Shown here: positions 35,030 through 47,345 of the stretch, piece by piece | How positions within the stretch are numbered: position 1 is the stretch's first letter | Layout of the letters: every line of letters begins with the position of its first letter | Assembly: GCA_028583605.1 (NCBI GenBank) | Contig: CM053325.1 | Location: 39,917,435 to 39,981,434 of the forward strand | Length of the DNA: 64,000 nt | Direction of reading: 5' to 3' | Origin: Dastarcus helophoroides | Lineage: Eukaryota > Arthropoda > Insecta > Coleoptera > Bothrideridae | Notes under the pieces: generated by a model | What the model was told of the DNA's origin: nothing | The model's database searches: none | What the model saw: only the letters and a program-made list of their open reading frames with translations | Program-made: the position numbers and the translations under genes

Positions 35030-35375
35030 GCGTTTATAGACAAAAACACGTATATTTATTTTACAATGTACTTTTATTTCTCCATATTTTTTATCTTTTA
35101 CCTAAAAATGCTAATGTTTCGAAAATTGATAGAAGCAACCGTTACAGAGATATTTGCCTTCAAAATTTGCAGTGCTTTTGTTTTAAATTACGTAGATATT
35201 TATTTTTTTGTGGTTAAAAAATGTACCGCAAATTTGAAGGCGAATATCTTGAAAATGGTTGTTCGTATCAATATTGAGAAAGTGTACCTTTCTTAAAATT
35301 ATCGAGAAATAAAATTTCTTATTTAAAATAAATATACATGGAGGCACAAAAGAGTTATAATGCTCTAGAATTATA
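35030..35375. mobile_element. Fold-back MITE of the 48-kb Tc1/mariner family
   Basis: Two inverted arms meet near 35200. The left arm has TTTTATTTCTCCATATTTTT, ATGTTTCGAAAATTGATAGA and GAGATATTTGCCTTCAAAAT. The right arm has the inverse (TTGAAGGCGAATATCTTGAA, GTATCAATATTGAGAAAGTG, GAGAAATAAAATTTC). The same words make up the subterminal arms of the elements at 24487-25869 and 47971-49976. The outermost ends are eroded. Confidence 0.75.
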
Positions 35376-36097
35376 TATGTAATACTTCTATATGGCAATC
35401 ACTCTATTCTCTTCGCGAGTTTATTCTGACCAAATACGAAAAAAATGGAACATAGGTGATTGGCGAGTATTGCGCATGAATGGACGAAATAAACGATTCG
35501 CTACGCGCGGGTTAATCCGGTGTTTATGTTTTGCCGTGCACAGCTGATTTCTAGCCTGGCGAGAAAGAGAAGTCTTTCACACCGACAACGGGGAGCTGGC
35601 CAGTATTACATAAGTATTACATATATGTTTAGAATCATACAGGAAAGTTGCGCCCCTTTTCAGTTAACGGTAATCCGTTAGGAATTCAGAATTTTTTACT
35701 GAAGAAACCCCCCTCTGAGCCAACTTTCTTGCCTACAAGGTGCTTCTAAAAGTAGTACCATAAATTTACGATCGTATTTTAGAGCTCAAAATAAGACTAA
35801 AAGTCTATATAAACATATGTCGCAAAATGCTTCGTTTCCGAATTAGAGAGTGTGAAAATTTACTTCATGATTCTAATTTTTGATTAATAGTTTTAAAACG
35901 TGTACAGATAATTGAATGAAATTTCAGAAAACTCCATACCTTTTCGCGCCCTTTCCAAATATCCAAGGATTAATTAACAGCACATAACCAGTGACATTTA
36001 TATGCAGAGGAGTGCTGCTTAAAACCTGCCTTATTTATTTTGTGTGCACTTTTATTTCAGTTTAGTAACAAAAATATAAACTACAAATGTTATTACA

Positions 36098-36575
36098 TAA
36101 AAAAGGTACTCCTACTGAAATTTGATGTTGTCAGCGGTTCTCGAGTAAAATGCATTTTTATATCTCGATGCATTAAAAACGCTCGCCCAAATATGTCGGA
36201 TGTGACACGTAGTTGGCTTTGAAATGAGAGAAAATAAGCTTAATTGAAATGTACTGCTAATACAAGTTATTTTTAAGTAATATTGATCTAATTATAACTA
36301 TAATTTAAATAAAAAAATTATTGTAAATATATACCAAATAACGAATTTAAAAATATTAGCTTTTATTTAAAGATATTGCTCAAAGTGGCCACCGGTAATA
36401 AAAAAACTTGTAAATTTTAATGCTATTTATTTTCTTCTATTTCACTGCCAATTATGTGCTACATCCGATATTTTTGGGTGAGCGTTTTTAATACATCGAG
36501 ATATAAAAATGAATTTTACTTATAAACCGTTGAAAATATCGAATTACAGTAAAAGTACCTTTTATACCTTTTCTA
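36098..36575. repeat. Inverted repeat of ~135-bp arms (fold-back element)
   Basis: The left arm (about 36098-36233), with TTTTTATATCTCGATGCATT and AAAAACGCTCGCCCAAATAT, is matched in inverse by the right arm (about 36425-36575), with GGGTGAGCGTTTTTAATACA and TCGAGATATAAAAATGAATT. The spacer of about 190 bp has no coding pattern. It looks like a non-autonomous element, but the family is unknown. Confidence 0.8.
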
Positions 36576-36599
36576 TACTGAATAAAATGAAGCAATAAA

Positions 36600-39136
36600 A
36601 TAAAATTTTAAACCATTAAAGAAGCAATTAGCATATATTTTCTTTTTTAAATTTATCTTTTAACTCTCTTCTGTAACCCGGAATTGTGTACAAAATACGC
36701 CGCTAAAGAGTGCTCTATTTAAAGATATAATTTGAAGTCAACTGGAGAAAATCATTTTTTAAAATTTTTTTCGAATTCATATTTCAATTCGTAATCTTAA
36801 CTTTTATTTCAAATTTAAAGTTTGCCCTCAAACATTTGGATATGATGTTTATTTCTTAAGTTTAAGTTTCCTCTTAGCGTCAAACTCTTTTTCTAACTGG
36901 CTACAACTTTAATTCTCACGTTTTTCCCTTTGGACAATTTTAAAATTTTAATACTTTCTAGAATTATTGTTGCTATCTGAATTTTTAATGTCGTAAAGCA
37001 TTTGACTCTTCGAAGTTTCGAAAAAAAAATTTTGCTATGTAGTTATTTCGAATATTCGAAATCTTATTCAAATACCGAACTTAAACTTAAAATTTTTCAA
37101 TTCAAATATTTTTAAAATATTATCACAAAATTCGAGTTTTTCTTTAAATTTTGTTTTAAATCTCAAAAGATCGCTTGTATTTTCCAGTTTTTCCTAAAAT
37201 TTAAATTATTTCTCATGATACGGAGTTAGGCTTGAAATGTTTAACCTGCAAAATCCGACATTTTTTAAATTAAACCTACAACGTTAAAAAGGAATTTAAA
37301 AAAAATTCAAATCATTAAAAAAAATTAAAAAATTAAGCTTAACATTGAAATGATGAATATTTCTTGAATTTTTTACTTTTGATCTCAAAATTTTAATTTA
37401 TTCTAGAAAGTATACACTTTAAACCAAATCTCAAATTTAAAAGTCAAAATTTGGAAAAAAATTTCTCATAAGTTTAAAGTAAACATTTCAAGATTTGTGA
37501 TGAAAATTTGAGAATTAACTCGAAATTTTAGAAATTTTTTTTTGATTGAAAATATCCTGAGTATAACCTGAGATTTAATATTTTTTTAAAATTTTGAATG
37601 AGAGTTTCAAATGATTAATGGGTAAATGTTATGTTTCTTTTGTTAATTGTGAGTTTTGTCCTGTTAATGCCTTTTAGGGTTTTTTACATTTTTACTGCCT
37701 TTTTTAGCTGTTCGATTTTGCCTCATTTAATATTTTGCTCACCTTTTTACCCTAATTGATTGTACCTGAAATCTGGTCTCTAATCAGTAATTATGGTCTA
37801 CGCTGTAGATAAGAAAATCCGACGAAGATTTTATCAAATGTTGCCCTAAAGCAAGGTAAAATTTGTCACTATAAATTAATAATGAAAATGCTGCTTGACA
37901 CGAATAGTTATTTGGACAATCATATTTTTGTTTGAATAATCGCCAATTTAACCTGTTTATAAAATAAGAAATTAAGTAAAAAGAAAAGGGTAACAAGATA
38001 ACAGCCTTCCCTGATAAGTACTCCTATCACATAAGAAAATCGCATTTGTATGATCAAACAAAAAATTTTTCAAACAGAAATTGGAAGCATTTAAACCTTC
38101 TTTTAAAACTTACATGTAGCTTTATCAAAAAAGAAAACATGGAACTTTCTTCCACGTTTCTTTTTTGAATGCTTTTTGCTGGCAATTAAAATTTATGTCG
38201 CCAAATTAAAAAGAAACTTAAAAGAATGTTTAAATGCCACCGGTTTTCTAAGATTCTTTTATTCTATTAGGCAAATACAGTTTCCACATCAGATGGTATT
38301 TATCGTGGTATGTTTTATCATTGCTAGAACCACTTTTTCAGAAAGAGGTGAAATTGATGCTTTTTTAAATAAAGTATAATTTTTCTAAAAATAAGTTGTA
38401 CTTTATTGGCAAAAACCACCTTTTTTTTATTGTTTTATTGACAAATTCTTCTCTTCTTGTGTATAGCATTTCATTATATCCTCGTAGATGGAAAGCTTAT
38501 TCGGAGGTAAATCTGCTGGTAAGCTGAAAACGAAGATTGGCAATCGTGGAAAAGTACAGTCAAAGCATTGTTGGAGATGAAGGAGAAAAGAATAAGATGC
38601 TAGGGGAAGGTCACGAAACTCCTCCAGTCAGTCAGTGAGCCAAGGACAACTCTTTGAAATAGGTCTATTAGTTAAGTTTATAGGGCTATGCACAAAGGGT
38701 TAGTATTGAATAATAAAGGGTTTTAATTTGTATCATTGACTTTCAGCTTTACTTTACACAAGGTAAAGTAATAATTTTGATATTTCTAACATTTGTAGAA
38801 AAACTTAATTTCCTTATCTTTTTAATTTTGATATAAATGCGAAATTAGAAGACTTTTTTTCACATTTTTTTACATTTTGCTCATCTATAAATGTAACAAC
38901 TTTCTTAATTATTTATTTCCAAAAAAAATAAATAAATAAAAAACTGATTTTTGACCCACCCTATTATACAAGTGTTATGAAGGACGAACCCAGTAACAGG
39001 TAAAGTGAACTTGCCATGCGGGAAGAAGAAGTGTAAATATTCTTGTTCTTAACGTCATATTGAAATTAAAAATTTCTTTTAATATAATTTCTAAGGAGTA
39101 TAAGATTAAAATATTTGTTATTTAACAATTAAATAC
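36600..39136. other. AT-rich intronic sequence without a recognised gene
   Basis: Noise-like AAAATTT-rich sequence is present to about 37600. A stretch at 38470-38770 has mixed composition and an AATAAA word and could be an eroded LTR, but no partner was found. Confidence 0.4.
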
Positions 39137-39269
39137 CTGTTGACCATAAGAAGATATTTGCGACGCATAATAATCCGTGGGATTTACGTTTAGAAGGATT
39201 TCTAAAGCTGTTTGATAACCACAACCAGATACCCTTTTGGGAGAATTTTCTGTAATAGTGAACATATCC
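39137..39269 (-). CDS. Pickpocket-like DEG/ENaC channel, short extracellular exon
   Basis: On the minus strand the acceptor TTATTTTTCAG precedes GGATATGTTC, and the donor GTATTTAATT follows CAACAG. The first base completes an Arg codon begun in the exon at 43110-43421. The exon then reads DMFTITENSPKRVSGCGYQT, ALEILLNVNPTDYYASQISS and YGQQ. The GCGYQTALEILLNVN..DYY stretch is the GL.L.L...dY region of pickpocket channels. It ends in phase 0 and joins ILFHNAYEVP of the next exon. It is too short to stand out as an open frame and was found from splice context. Confidence 0.85.
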
Positions 39270-39959
39270 CTGAAAAATAAATAAATGATATTGATAAACT
39301 TTTATGTAAACTAGTCATAACATCATATGCCAAAACTTCATACTAAAAATTAAATTGTAAACAAAAAACAGGTGCTATTAGTAGTTGCAAACATTTATCA
39401 ATATAAAATAATAAACATAATTTAACAATTTATATCTTAAGCCTTTCTAGGCGTGTACAAAATTTAAATACACATCTTGTAGCTACACTTTCGTTTTTTG
39501 GAGAAAACATGATTGCGCAAACATGACTATTAATAATTTGTGTATTTAGGTTTTCAATTTATTGATAACTTCAAATATATATTTGTAAGAAAATGGCTTG
39601 CCTACATATTACAAAGATGCGGTTGATTTTAAATATTTGTGCTATTCTGATAAAGGTTTGGTTCAGTAAACTACACACAGAAATTTCCAACGTCGTAGCA
39701 GTAGTTTTGCGTCATTGGATCAGTAACGAGTTTTTAAAATATGGAAAATAAAAAAGATTTCTGCCGCAATTGCGATTATTTAACATCTTATGGCAAAACC
39801 AAAAAGGATGTGGTACAAAAAGTGGAATAAAAAATGGTATATAAAAACACATCAATTTAGACTTATAAATCTTTTAAATGAACTGAAAATATCTGCACAA
39901 GAAAATTAAAAAAATGATCTACGCATGGATGACTTTTACTTTAAAATTTTGTTTATTAA

Positions 39960-40415
39960 AGTTGAATGTCTCGTAACAAAACAAAATACTTTTAGGAGAG
40001 CTAACTGTGTGAAGGAAAGTCGGAGAAATATTTATATGTGAAGGAAAGATGGACACTGCTCGTTATATTTCCGTATTGAACACATGTTTATTCAAAGCAA
40101 TGGATAATCTTTTTGGAAGCAACGTAACTCAGTTATATTCCAGCACAATAATGATTTCCATACATTAACGAAAACAAGAGATAATTTAGTGAAAATGAGG
40201 TGAGAGTTTTGGACTGGCCTGCTCATTCCCCAGACATAAATCCTGTGAGACATTTATAATCTATAATAAATCTAAAGGTCAAGAAACACAATGTTACCTC
40301 AATGGAAACATTAGGTTAGCAATACACATCGAATGAAGTCTGTAATAAACTATTTGGCAGTATGCCAAATAGGATAAAAGCCATAACAAAAGCCAAAGGA
40401 AGACTTACTAAATAT
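39960..40415 (+). pseudogene. Tc1-type transposase relic
   Basis: The reading is MDTARYISVLNTCLFKAM (about 40049-40102), FQHNNDFHT, where Tc1 elements have QQDND, so the second catalytic Asp appears lost. It continues VRVLDWPAHSPDINPVRHL, where the third acid (the Glu of NPIEHLW) is Arg, and ends near SMPNRIKAITKAKGRLTKY (about 40356-40414). Frame changes occur between pieces. A poly-A-like TTAATTT tail follows. It lies in the intron between the exons at 39.1 and 43.1 kb. Confidence 0.8.
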
Positions 40416-40419
40416 TAAA

Positions 40420-43105
40420 TTATATTTACTAATAAAAAGTTAATTTAATTTTCGTTTTATGTTTTCATACTGTTCTACAATTTTTTAAGCTATAAGACAA
40501 TTTATAAGTTTCCTAATATTTATGACCAATGCTGTAGATATTTCTTGAATAAGATTGACACTTCAAAAAAATTTTAACTTGCTAAAAACAGCAAACTACC
40601 TAAACTGTATTTAAAAAATTAAAAACAAATTAAAATTTCGAGTAGAAATAAAATCCTTTACAGAATTACGATCTAATTTAAAATTTCGAGAAAAAGTCTA
40701 AATAGAGTATTTAACTCTTATTCTTAAACTTTCCTAAAATGTTCCTTATTAGTCCGTATAGGTTTTTATTTCCCTTAAATATAAATGTTTTATAAGATAA
40801 AATATCTAAAATGGGTTTCACCTATTGCCAAAAAAAAACGAGCAGCCATGTTCAAACATATGGTGACGTCAATTGTACAGCAATAAAAAAAAAATAATTT
40901 TCGGAATGATGTGTTATAATTTTCATATAAAAGAATGAGATTCCGCCGTTATACATAATATTTCGTGGAAAATTGGAGGTCTGCAACTGTAAAGACACCA
41001 TAGAAGTTGCTTTTAAGGCCTCCAGGTGACATGAAGAGGAGAAAGACTTGGTTACAAGTTACAAAGCGAGACCCAAATTATCTGGTAAGAGTATATTATA
41101 TTTCTGCGAGGATCGTTATACTCAACATGTTACGTCACACTTGAAACCATCATGGCCGGTATCTCTTATTCAATAATTTATCATACTTACATTTTTTAAT
41201 AAAATATTATTATTGTGTTAGGAACCCTATTTTAAACTTGTAAAATCCTTTTTTCATAATTTTTATTTAAAAATCGAAATGGTGTAATAATGAGTCAACA
41301 TTTCCGGCTCAAACCTAAAAAAATTGAATTTTGTACTGTTCTCCATAAAAAAATTATTATATCGCAGGCGATTTTAGACCAAATCAATTGTAATATTGCT
41401 TCCTGGACCTAAAAAAATTTTCCCTAGAGGATGATATCATTGCTCACACTTTTAAGGTGCAACCAGCTTTAGAATTTGTCATTGAAAAACGATCAACAGT
41501 CTGTGTGAATGCCTGTAGGTCACAATTTCAACTGATTTAAGCTATTCTTGGTTTTATTAATTTAAAGTTTTGCAGAATTAAACTCTATTCAATTTGGAAA
41601 TTATTGGTTAAATGGTTTAACTTGTATTAAAGGAAAACTTAGTTTATAGAGAAAAATCAAACTTAGGAATCTCAGGTTTTTAAAACTTTGATACACATTT
41701 TAGGACAAGTTAGTAAAAGAGTAAGACGTAATTCGTTTTTATTTTTAAGACAAGATTATTTAAAAAATAATGTTTTCTGAAGAACACTGCTGACATATGA
41801 CACCGCTGACGAGCTAAAGACTATACAATATATAATGTATATATACCATGAATATAAGAAACCGAAATGACCTGTGCTGAAGTACAATTGTTATGAAAAC
41901 AGAAGCTCTCAATGTTGTCACTAAACAAAATACTTATTACAACTGAAACATTTTAACTGATGATATGGGTACTGAAATATATAAGAAATATTTTTTTTTG
42001 AAAAAAACACAGCTTTTTTAACAAAATATAGGCATAATATATGCCGATATTGAGCAGGGTATGCATAGCAATTACAATTGTATGCATTATATACAGGATA
42101 AACAAAAAAAAAATTGGATTATGAGACAAACATTTAATGGCCATTTCAAAAGCTACATTACCATTGAATATTATTTCATTGCAATAAATCAGAAGTTTAA
42201 AATGATGACATATTTTCATCAATAATTTATCTGAACTAAAATTTCTTGGTGCATATTATCTTTAAAATATAGAGATAAATAGAGCATTTCCTGTTTCAAA
42301 ATTTCATAAAGTTAGGTATATGTTTTAATATTTGATTTAATTTTTTCTTTTATATACACCAAAATTATATCAAAAATCAACTATTAACTAAATTGTTACT
42401 GTATTTAAAAATTGCTAGCAATCGTTTTTGTAATGAAAATTTTAGAGCTTCATTACTTCTGAAATCAACACTCAAAAATTATTGATCAGGCTAAATCAAA
42501 ATCTAAAAATTAAATTTGTATTCATCATTTTATGTTATATGAGCCAAATATATGTAGTACATATTTACCTACAATACTTTTGTAGAAGTGGCAAAGTAAC
42601 ATCCCTGTACTATTAATACTACTAAAATAAAAATAAAACTCAAATCAAGTAGCCAAAATGTTTGGATAATTAAAAAATTGGAATGTTGCTATTTTGAAAG
42701 AACTTGAATTCTCAAAGAAAATTAAAATCTTAATGAAACTAAAGGTGCACATCGCGGGAATGGTTTTTATAGTTTACAGTTTAATGTGTGCAAAAAAAAA
42801 GTTCGTTCAACACAAAATAAATAATTTTCTGACGAAGGGCAGACAAAAAAACTGCCCAGAATGGTAAAACTTTAAATAATGTTGTTTCTATTTAGTTTTA
42901 CATCATTTAAATCCGAAAATAGTTTTAAGTGATTTTCAGTGTTGATTCACAAACAAAGATCTAAAGCAAATGCTGCTTGGGGCAATATATAAGAAATTGC
43001 CAATCCTTAACAGAAGGTTACTGAAAATCTAAAATTGTGGAAGAAGTAACCGGTAAAGAAATAGGCAATAAAACATAAATACAAATTTAAAACTAAGTCG
43101 GAAGC
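40420..43105. other. AT-rich intronic sequence without a recognised gene
   Basis: This is most of the 3.8-kb intron between two pickpocket exons. I see only short frames without motifs and no clear inverted repeats. Confidence 0.5.
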
Positions 43106-43109
43106 TTAC

Positions 43110-43421
43110 CTTGATAGTTTATGTTTATTTGTAGCAAAATAATTAAAGCTACAACAGAGTCCTTCATTTGTCATTAATTTTGTAAATATATTTTTGCATC
43201 TAATTTCTTCTCCTTTCCATTTACATTTTTGAAGTATCCAAGAGCACGATGGAGACAATTGTTCGATGGCTTCGTCAAGTGTAACATTATTATTATCAAG
43301 CATTGTTTGAAGTTCAATAATCTGATCCATAGATGAATAATTTCGATTGAAGTAAAATATTTCATAAATCAATCGCAATCTATTCTCTATATTTTTTGCT
43401 GCATCAGTGTCGATAATTTTT
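43110..43421 (-). CDS. Pickpocket-like DEG/ENaC channel, extracellular exon
   Basis: The acceptor TATAATTTTAG precedes the exon and the donor GTAAGCTTCC follows ATCAAG. The first base completes the Leu codon left open by the exon at 43568-43774. The exon encodes IIDTDAAKNIENRLRLIYEI, a helical stretch, and SPSCSWILQKCKWKGEEIRC followed by FTKLMTNEGLCCSFNYF. The C..... C.W.g....C...F....T..G.C.sFN pattern is diagnostic for the pickpocket branch of DEG/ENaC. It has no internal stop. It ends two bases into an Arg codon completed at 39269. Confidence 0.9.
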
Positions 43422-43567
43422 CTAAAATTATAAAATTAGGTCTTCTATCTAACATTGATAAAACAACCCGAAAAGCACTTTAGTTATAGAAAATAGCATT
43501 TATGCTATGGCGTAAAGTAGAATTATTCTATTAGGACATGAATATCGCTAATATTGGTAGTACTTAC

Positions 43568-43774
43568 AATCGGGATAAAAAATTCTTAACTTTTGATCTG
43601 GAAATTTTGTTTAATTCACAAATTGTTACTGCTGGAAATGGATAATTCCAAATTGCGTAATGTGTTGAATCCGTCACCAAAGATATTTGATTTTCTTGGA
43701 AACTTGTCCACGCTATGAAAAGCAGTGTAATTGCTGATACAGTTGCAACAATAAGAATGATAATCCAAATAATC
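43568..43774 (-). CDS. Pickpocket-like DEG/ENaC channel, first transmembrane exon
   Basis: The acceptor TTTTATTTTAG precedes the exon and the donor GTAAGTA follows. It encodes IIWIIILIVATVSAITLLFI (first membrane helix), AWTSFQENQISLVTDSTHY and NYPFPAVTICELNKISRSK. FPAVTIC just outside the first membrane segment is a hallmark of DEG/ENaC channels, which pass Na+ and sense mechanical, chemical or peptide cues. It begins with one base of a split Arg codon, so an upstream coding exon with the N-terminal cytoplasmic part exists but was not found to the right of 43774. The gene as seen is therefore partial at both ends. Confidence 0.92.
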
Positions 43775-43825
43775 CTAAAATAAAATATTTTAGAAAGCAA
43801 AATGGCCTGAAGATGCGGTAATGTA

Positions 43826-45349
43826 CAGAGTGAGCGAAACTCGATGTCTCGGCGCTGTTATAAGAAAAAGAAAGACAATGTAAGAAATTCGAAAAAATTA
43901 TTCTTACACTGGATTAAATGAGGTCCATTTTAAGCTAAATTTGCATATTTTTCCAGATTTGGAGACCAAAGTAATGACGTCATTGAATTTTTTTTCTGCA
44001 GAAACATACCTATATTTTACCGCATTTAAAAAGTAATAATTTTTTCAAACAAATTTTGTTTACAAAAAAATTTGGTATCTTTTTTTGTTTAAAAGTTATA
44101 AGCACATTTATTGTAAAAAATATATTACTAAAAATTCCCAATTGGTACATTTAATCAAACAACCTTTGGAGACAAATCCATTAAATATTCGTAAGTTTGA
44201 AATAACATGTTCGGGGTATCTCACAGAGTATTCACCTGCTCTTCTAGGGTTCTTTTAAAATTCCCCATAACTAATAAATAAAACAGGGTGAATCAGAAAG
44301 AATGGGCCAATGCAAAACTGGAGATTCTAGACATTAAAATATTACGATTGAGCTCAACACCCCTCATACTAATGTGACTGGTTTAAGAGATACAGGGCCT
44401 TCAAACTTTAAATTTAATTCCGAAACTTCTCAATAATTGAGAAAGTTTTGGTGCTGCAAATTTAATATTTAAAAGTCATGAAAAAATACATTGAAACTTT
44501 TAAATAAAAATATCCTAAAAACCGTTGGCTTTAGACGACCTAAGCAGGAGTAACTTTCCTTTGTAAAATTAATCGTTCTTTTATATTGTCTACTTGTTTT
44601 AAGTATAACTCTACAGATAAAAACAAATATGTTTTAATTTACGTAAATGATTATGTGAAACTAGCGCCCTCTGGGGAGCAACGTCAATATAAATTCAAAA
44701 TTCGTAGTTCCCACACAAAGAAACATAAAATTTCCTAATAATAAATTTATAGCATCAAAACTTTCTCAATTATTAAAAGCTATTCGAATAAAATTCAAAC
44801 TTTCAACGCGCTGTATCTCTTAAACCAGCCACATTGGTATAAGGCATGTTGAGCTTAATCGCAATATTTTGGTGTCTAGTATTTCCAGTTTAGCATTGGC
44901 CCTTTCTTTCTGACTTACCGTGTATATCATTTACGTGAATGTTTTTCAAAGTGAAATGGCAACAAAAAATGTTTGTCAACCCCTAGTTTAATTTTTAACA
45001 GATGCTCCTATACTTTAATTTTTGATTTATTGCATTTCCAAAGGCTACTTGTTTAAATGGTAGTAATTATGAATTTATGATAATATCCTTTTTTTACAAT
45101 AAAATTGTAACATTTTTTTTAACAAAATAAAAAAAACTAGTTCTTTTTGAATATACAGAAATACAGGTATGTTTCCGGAAAAAAAAAGTTTAATGACGTC
45201 ATTACTTTGGTTTCCAGATCTGAAGAAATATGCAAATTTTACCTAAAATGGACCTTACTAAATCCAATTTATGAACCTGTTTTCAGATTTTCTATATCGA
45301 TTTTCCTTGTCTTATAATAGAGCTAAAACATCGAGTTTCGCTCACCCTG
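43826..45349. mobile_element. TA-flanked MITE with ~260-bp inverted repeats
   Basis: The left end CAGAGTGAGCGAAACTCGAT and the inverted right end CAGGGTGAGCGAAACTCGAT are flanked by TA (43824-43825 and 45350-45351). The arms stay similar for about 260 bp (for example AGTAATGACGTCATTGAATT left, AATGACGTCATTACTTTGG right). No transposase is encoded. It carries a second MITE in its interior. It lies just upstream of the first-membrane-segment exon on the transcribed strand. Confidence 0.88.
44281..44924. mobile_element. MITE nested in the 43.8-45.3 kb MITE
   Basis: The left arm has ACAGGGTGAATCAGAAAGAA, TGGGCCAATGCAAAACTGGA and GTTTAAGAGATACAGGGCC. The right arm has the inverse (GCTGTATCTCTTAAACCAG, TCCAGTTTAGCATTGGCCC, TTTCTGACTTACCGTGTAT). 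The arms are about 190 bp and the probable target site is TA, but the exact ends are uncertain by 1-3 bp. The interior is non-coding. Confidence 0.82.
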
Positions 45350-46121
45350 TACAGATATGTCCCATTTTTGGTCCTCTTTGAGCATTGGAGTTATTATTAA
45401 AGATAGAGTGGTAAGATTTGCACTAGTGTCCTACTTTTCAATAAAATGGAAGATTTCGGTGTCAAGCTTGCTATGACTGTTTTAGTTTTTAAGCTATAAG
45501 GTAATATTAAAAATCTTTACTTTATAGCCATGCTTCGTATTTTCAAAATGATGAAAACTGATTTTGCTGAAGCTTTTTACGTTAAGGTCAGTGGCGTGGT
45601 TAGTTTTTTTTTTACAAAGTCAAATGTTTGAGATATTATAAAAGCGGTATTTTAACATTGAAAATGTTTATGTTGAGATATGGGCACCAAATTTCGACTT
45701 ATCGTTCAAGGGCAAAAGTGCGCGATGTCACCATAAACACTCGCCACTCGATAGTTTAGCGTTAAGAGAGGCTGGCGCCGGCGTGGACGCTAGAACTGAT
45801 CTTCAGTTTACAGTTAACCGCAGGGTACGGTGTTCATTTAATGTGACCTTATTGCATAATGCTGTCAGCTGTAGATATTAAAAGTTTGGGAAATAGCAAA
45901 AATGTTAGAGATATTGAGAACGTAACAAACATTTACGAGAGATTAAGGATAGAGATTCTGGCCAGTTGAGTATGAAAACGCCGTTAACAAATATTGGACA
46001 AAAGAGTTAACACGAACATATAAAGATGCTCTTAAAATTTCTGATGTTTACTTATTGGATATTCTTTTTGATAATGGTAAATGCATTATGCTGAGAAGTC
46101 GCCTAGTTGAACTGTATACTA

Positions 46122-47345
46122 CAGTGGCGGCTAGTGCTAAGGTTTGCAGGTTTGCGCAACCTCCAAAAAATCGCTGGGATAAAAAAGAAAGTAAATTGTT
46201 CTTTATGTTGTTTATTTTATTTATTGATAACAGATTTATCGCTACCAACCATACTGCTGAATATTGCGGATTCAGCCGATTCGTAAGCGTTTGATGACAT
46301 ATTGGGTCCACGGTCCGCAAAGTTTGCAGGCCAGACTGCAAACTTTGCTTTACACATATGCACCTGCGCCTTAACTCATATTTTGTTCTCTTAAAATACT
46401 TGCTCATAAGCAAGCATTAGGTTGCACTTGTGGGTGCAAACCAAATATCGATTCGCTATTATAATCTATCATCGGGCAATGTTCCGAGTCTTGAAACACA
46501 AATAAAAATGAATTCAGTGCAAAGTTTAATTGCACAGCCATTCTGTAACCGATCTGTGTCGACAAAACTGGACATTAAGCGACGTGGATGACCTATTCCA
46601 GACTTAAATATTGTGCAGGCGGTGTTTTGTAAAAAGCGAAGTTTTAACAGAAGTAGTTCGCGAAGCTAAAGAAGTACCTATGCGACATTGTTATCTGCTA
46701 AGCTAAAAAACGATTCAGCTTCACTGGCCTTTTAATTGCAGCAACCTTATTTTTTTCTGAAATGTTTAACTAACATAGAATCACTTTTCCTGAAAAGAAT
46801 TTTAAAGAAACCCTCAAGGTTCATCCATTTTTTAATTTAAAAAAACTAAGAACTAAACTAACCCTAATTTACGAAACAGAAAAGTTTAAATCGGCTTTTG
46901 GTTTACTTGTACTCTATAACATTATTTCAGAAAATAGTGAGCTTAGTGAAACTCTAAATCTTTTAAAAATTCTGATAACTATCCCAATGACTTCCGCTGA
47001 AGCAGAATGGTGCTTGTCCAGTCTGGAAAGAATAAAAACCCTTTAAAAAATACATTATGCCAGGAAAGATTGTCCGCATTAACGATGTCTTCAAAGAAAA
47101 GGAATTAATCCAAGGAATATTCGACTTCAGTAAAAAGTTATTAATAAATTTGCAGCTGCCAAAGTTCCAAAGATGGCAAAAGATGCCAAAGATGGACTTC
47201 CTCTTCTTTTTCTTTCTGTTTTTTGCGAAAATAAAAATAAAATATTTCTTAATTCCTCCAGCTTAATTTAAAATTTCCAGTTTAGGTACATTTTTCCAAA
47301 TGTCTCTTTGCAACCCCCAAATTTTATTAGCACCAGCCGCCACTG
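46122..47345 (+). mobile_element. hAT element with intact ends and 8-bp target duplication
   Basis: The ends CAGTGGCGGCTAGTGCTAA (left) and, inverted on the right, CAGTGGCGGCTGGTGCTAA are flanked by the perfect 8-bp repeat GTATACTA (46114-46121 and 47346-47353). A 13-bp palindrome GCAAAGTTTGCAG...CTGCAAACTTTGC lies at 46317-46348. At 1,224 bp it is too short for a full transposase gene and retains only its 3' part (about 46785-47155). Confidence 0.93.
46785..47155 (+). pseudogene. hAT transposase C-terminal (dimerisation) relic
   Basis: The reading is NFKETLKVHPFFNLKKLRTK, SENSELSETLNLLKILITIP, then MTSAEAEWCLSSLERIKT, a stop, and frames shifted twice: KNTLCQERLSALTM and KEKELIQGIFDFSKKLLI. 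This is the hAT C-terminal dimerisation region (ITIP.TSA.AER.FS.L.RIKT). The usual Arg-Ser/Cys-Phe is altered to EWCLS. It is not functional. Confidence 0.85.

Larger units (their letters stand above)
6946..39136 (-). other. 32.2-kb intron of the pickpocket-like gene
   Basis: The intron lies between donor GTATTT (minus strand, 39136 downward) and acceptor TTCTTGTAG (ending 6946). The flanking exons join in phase 0 to give SSYGQQ then ILFHNAYEVP, which is continuous with the expected family sequence. The intron is filled with nested retroelements and MITEs, so its length comes largely from insertions. Confidence 0.8.

Noticed and set aside
38470..38770. Possible solo LTR with AATAAA
   Set aside because: No TG...CA boundaries or target duplication could be fixed, and no second copy exists in the window.
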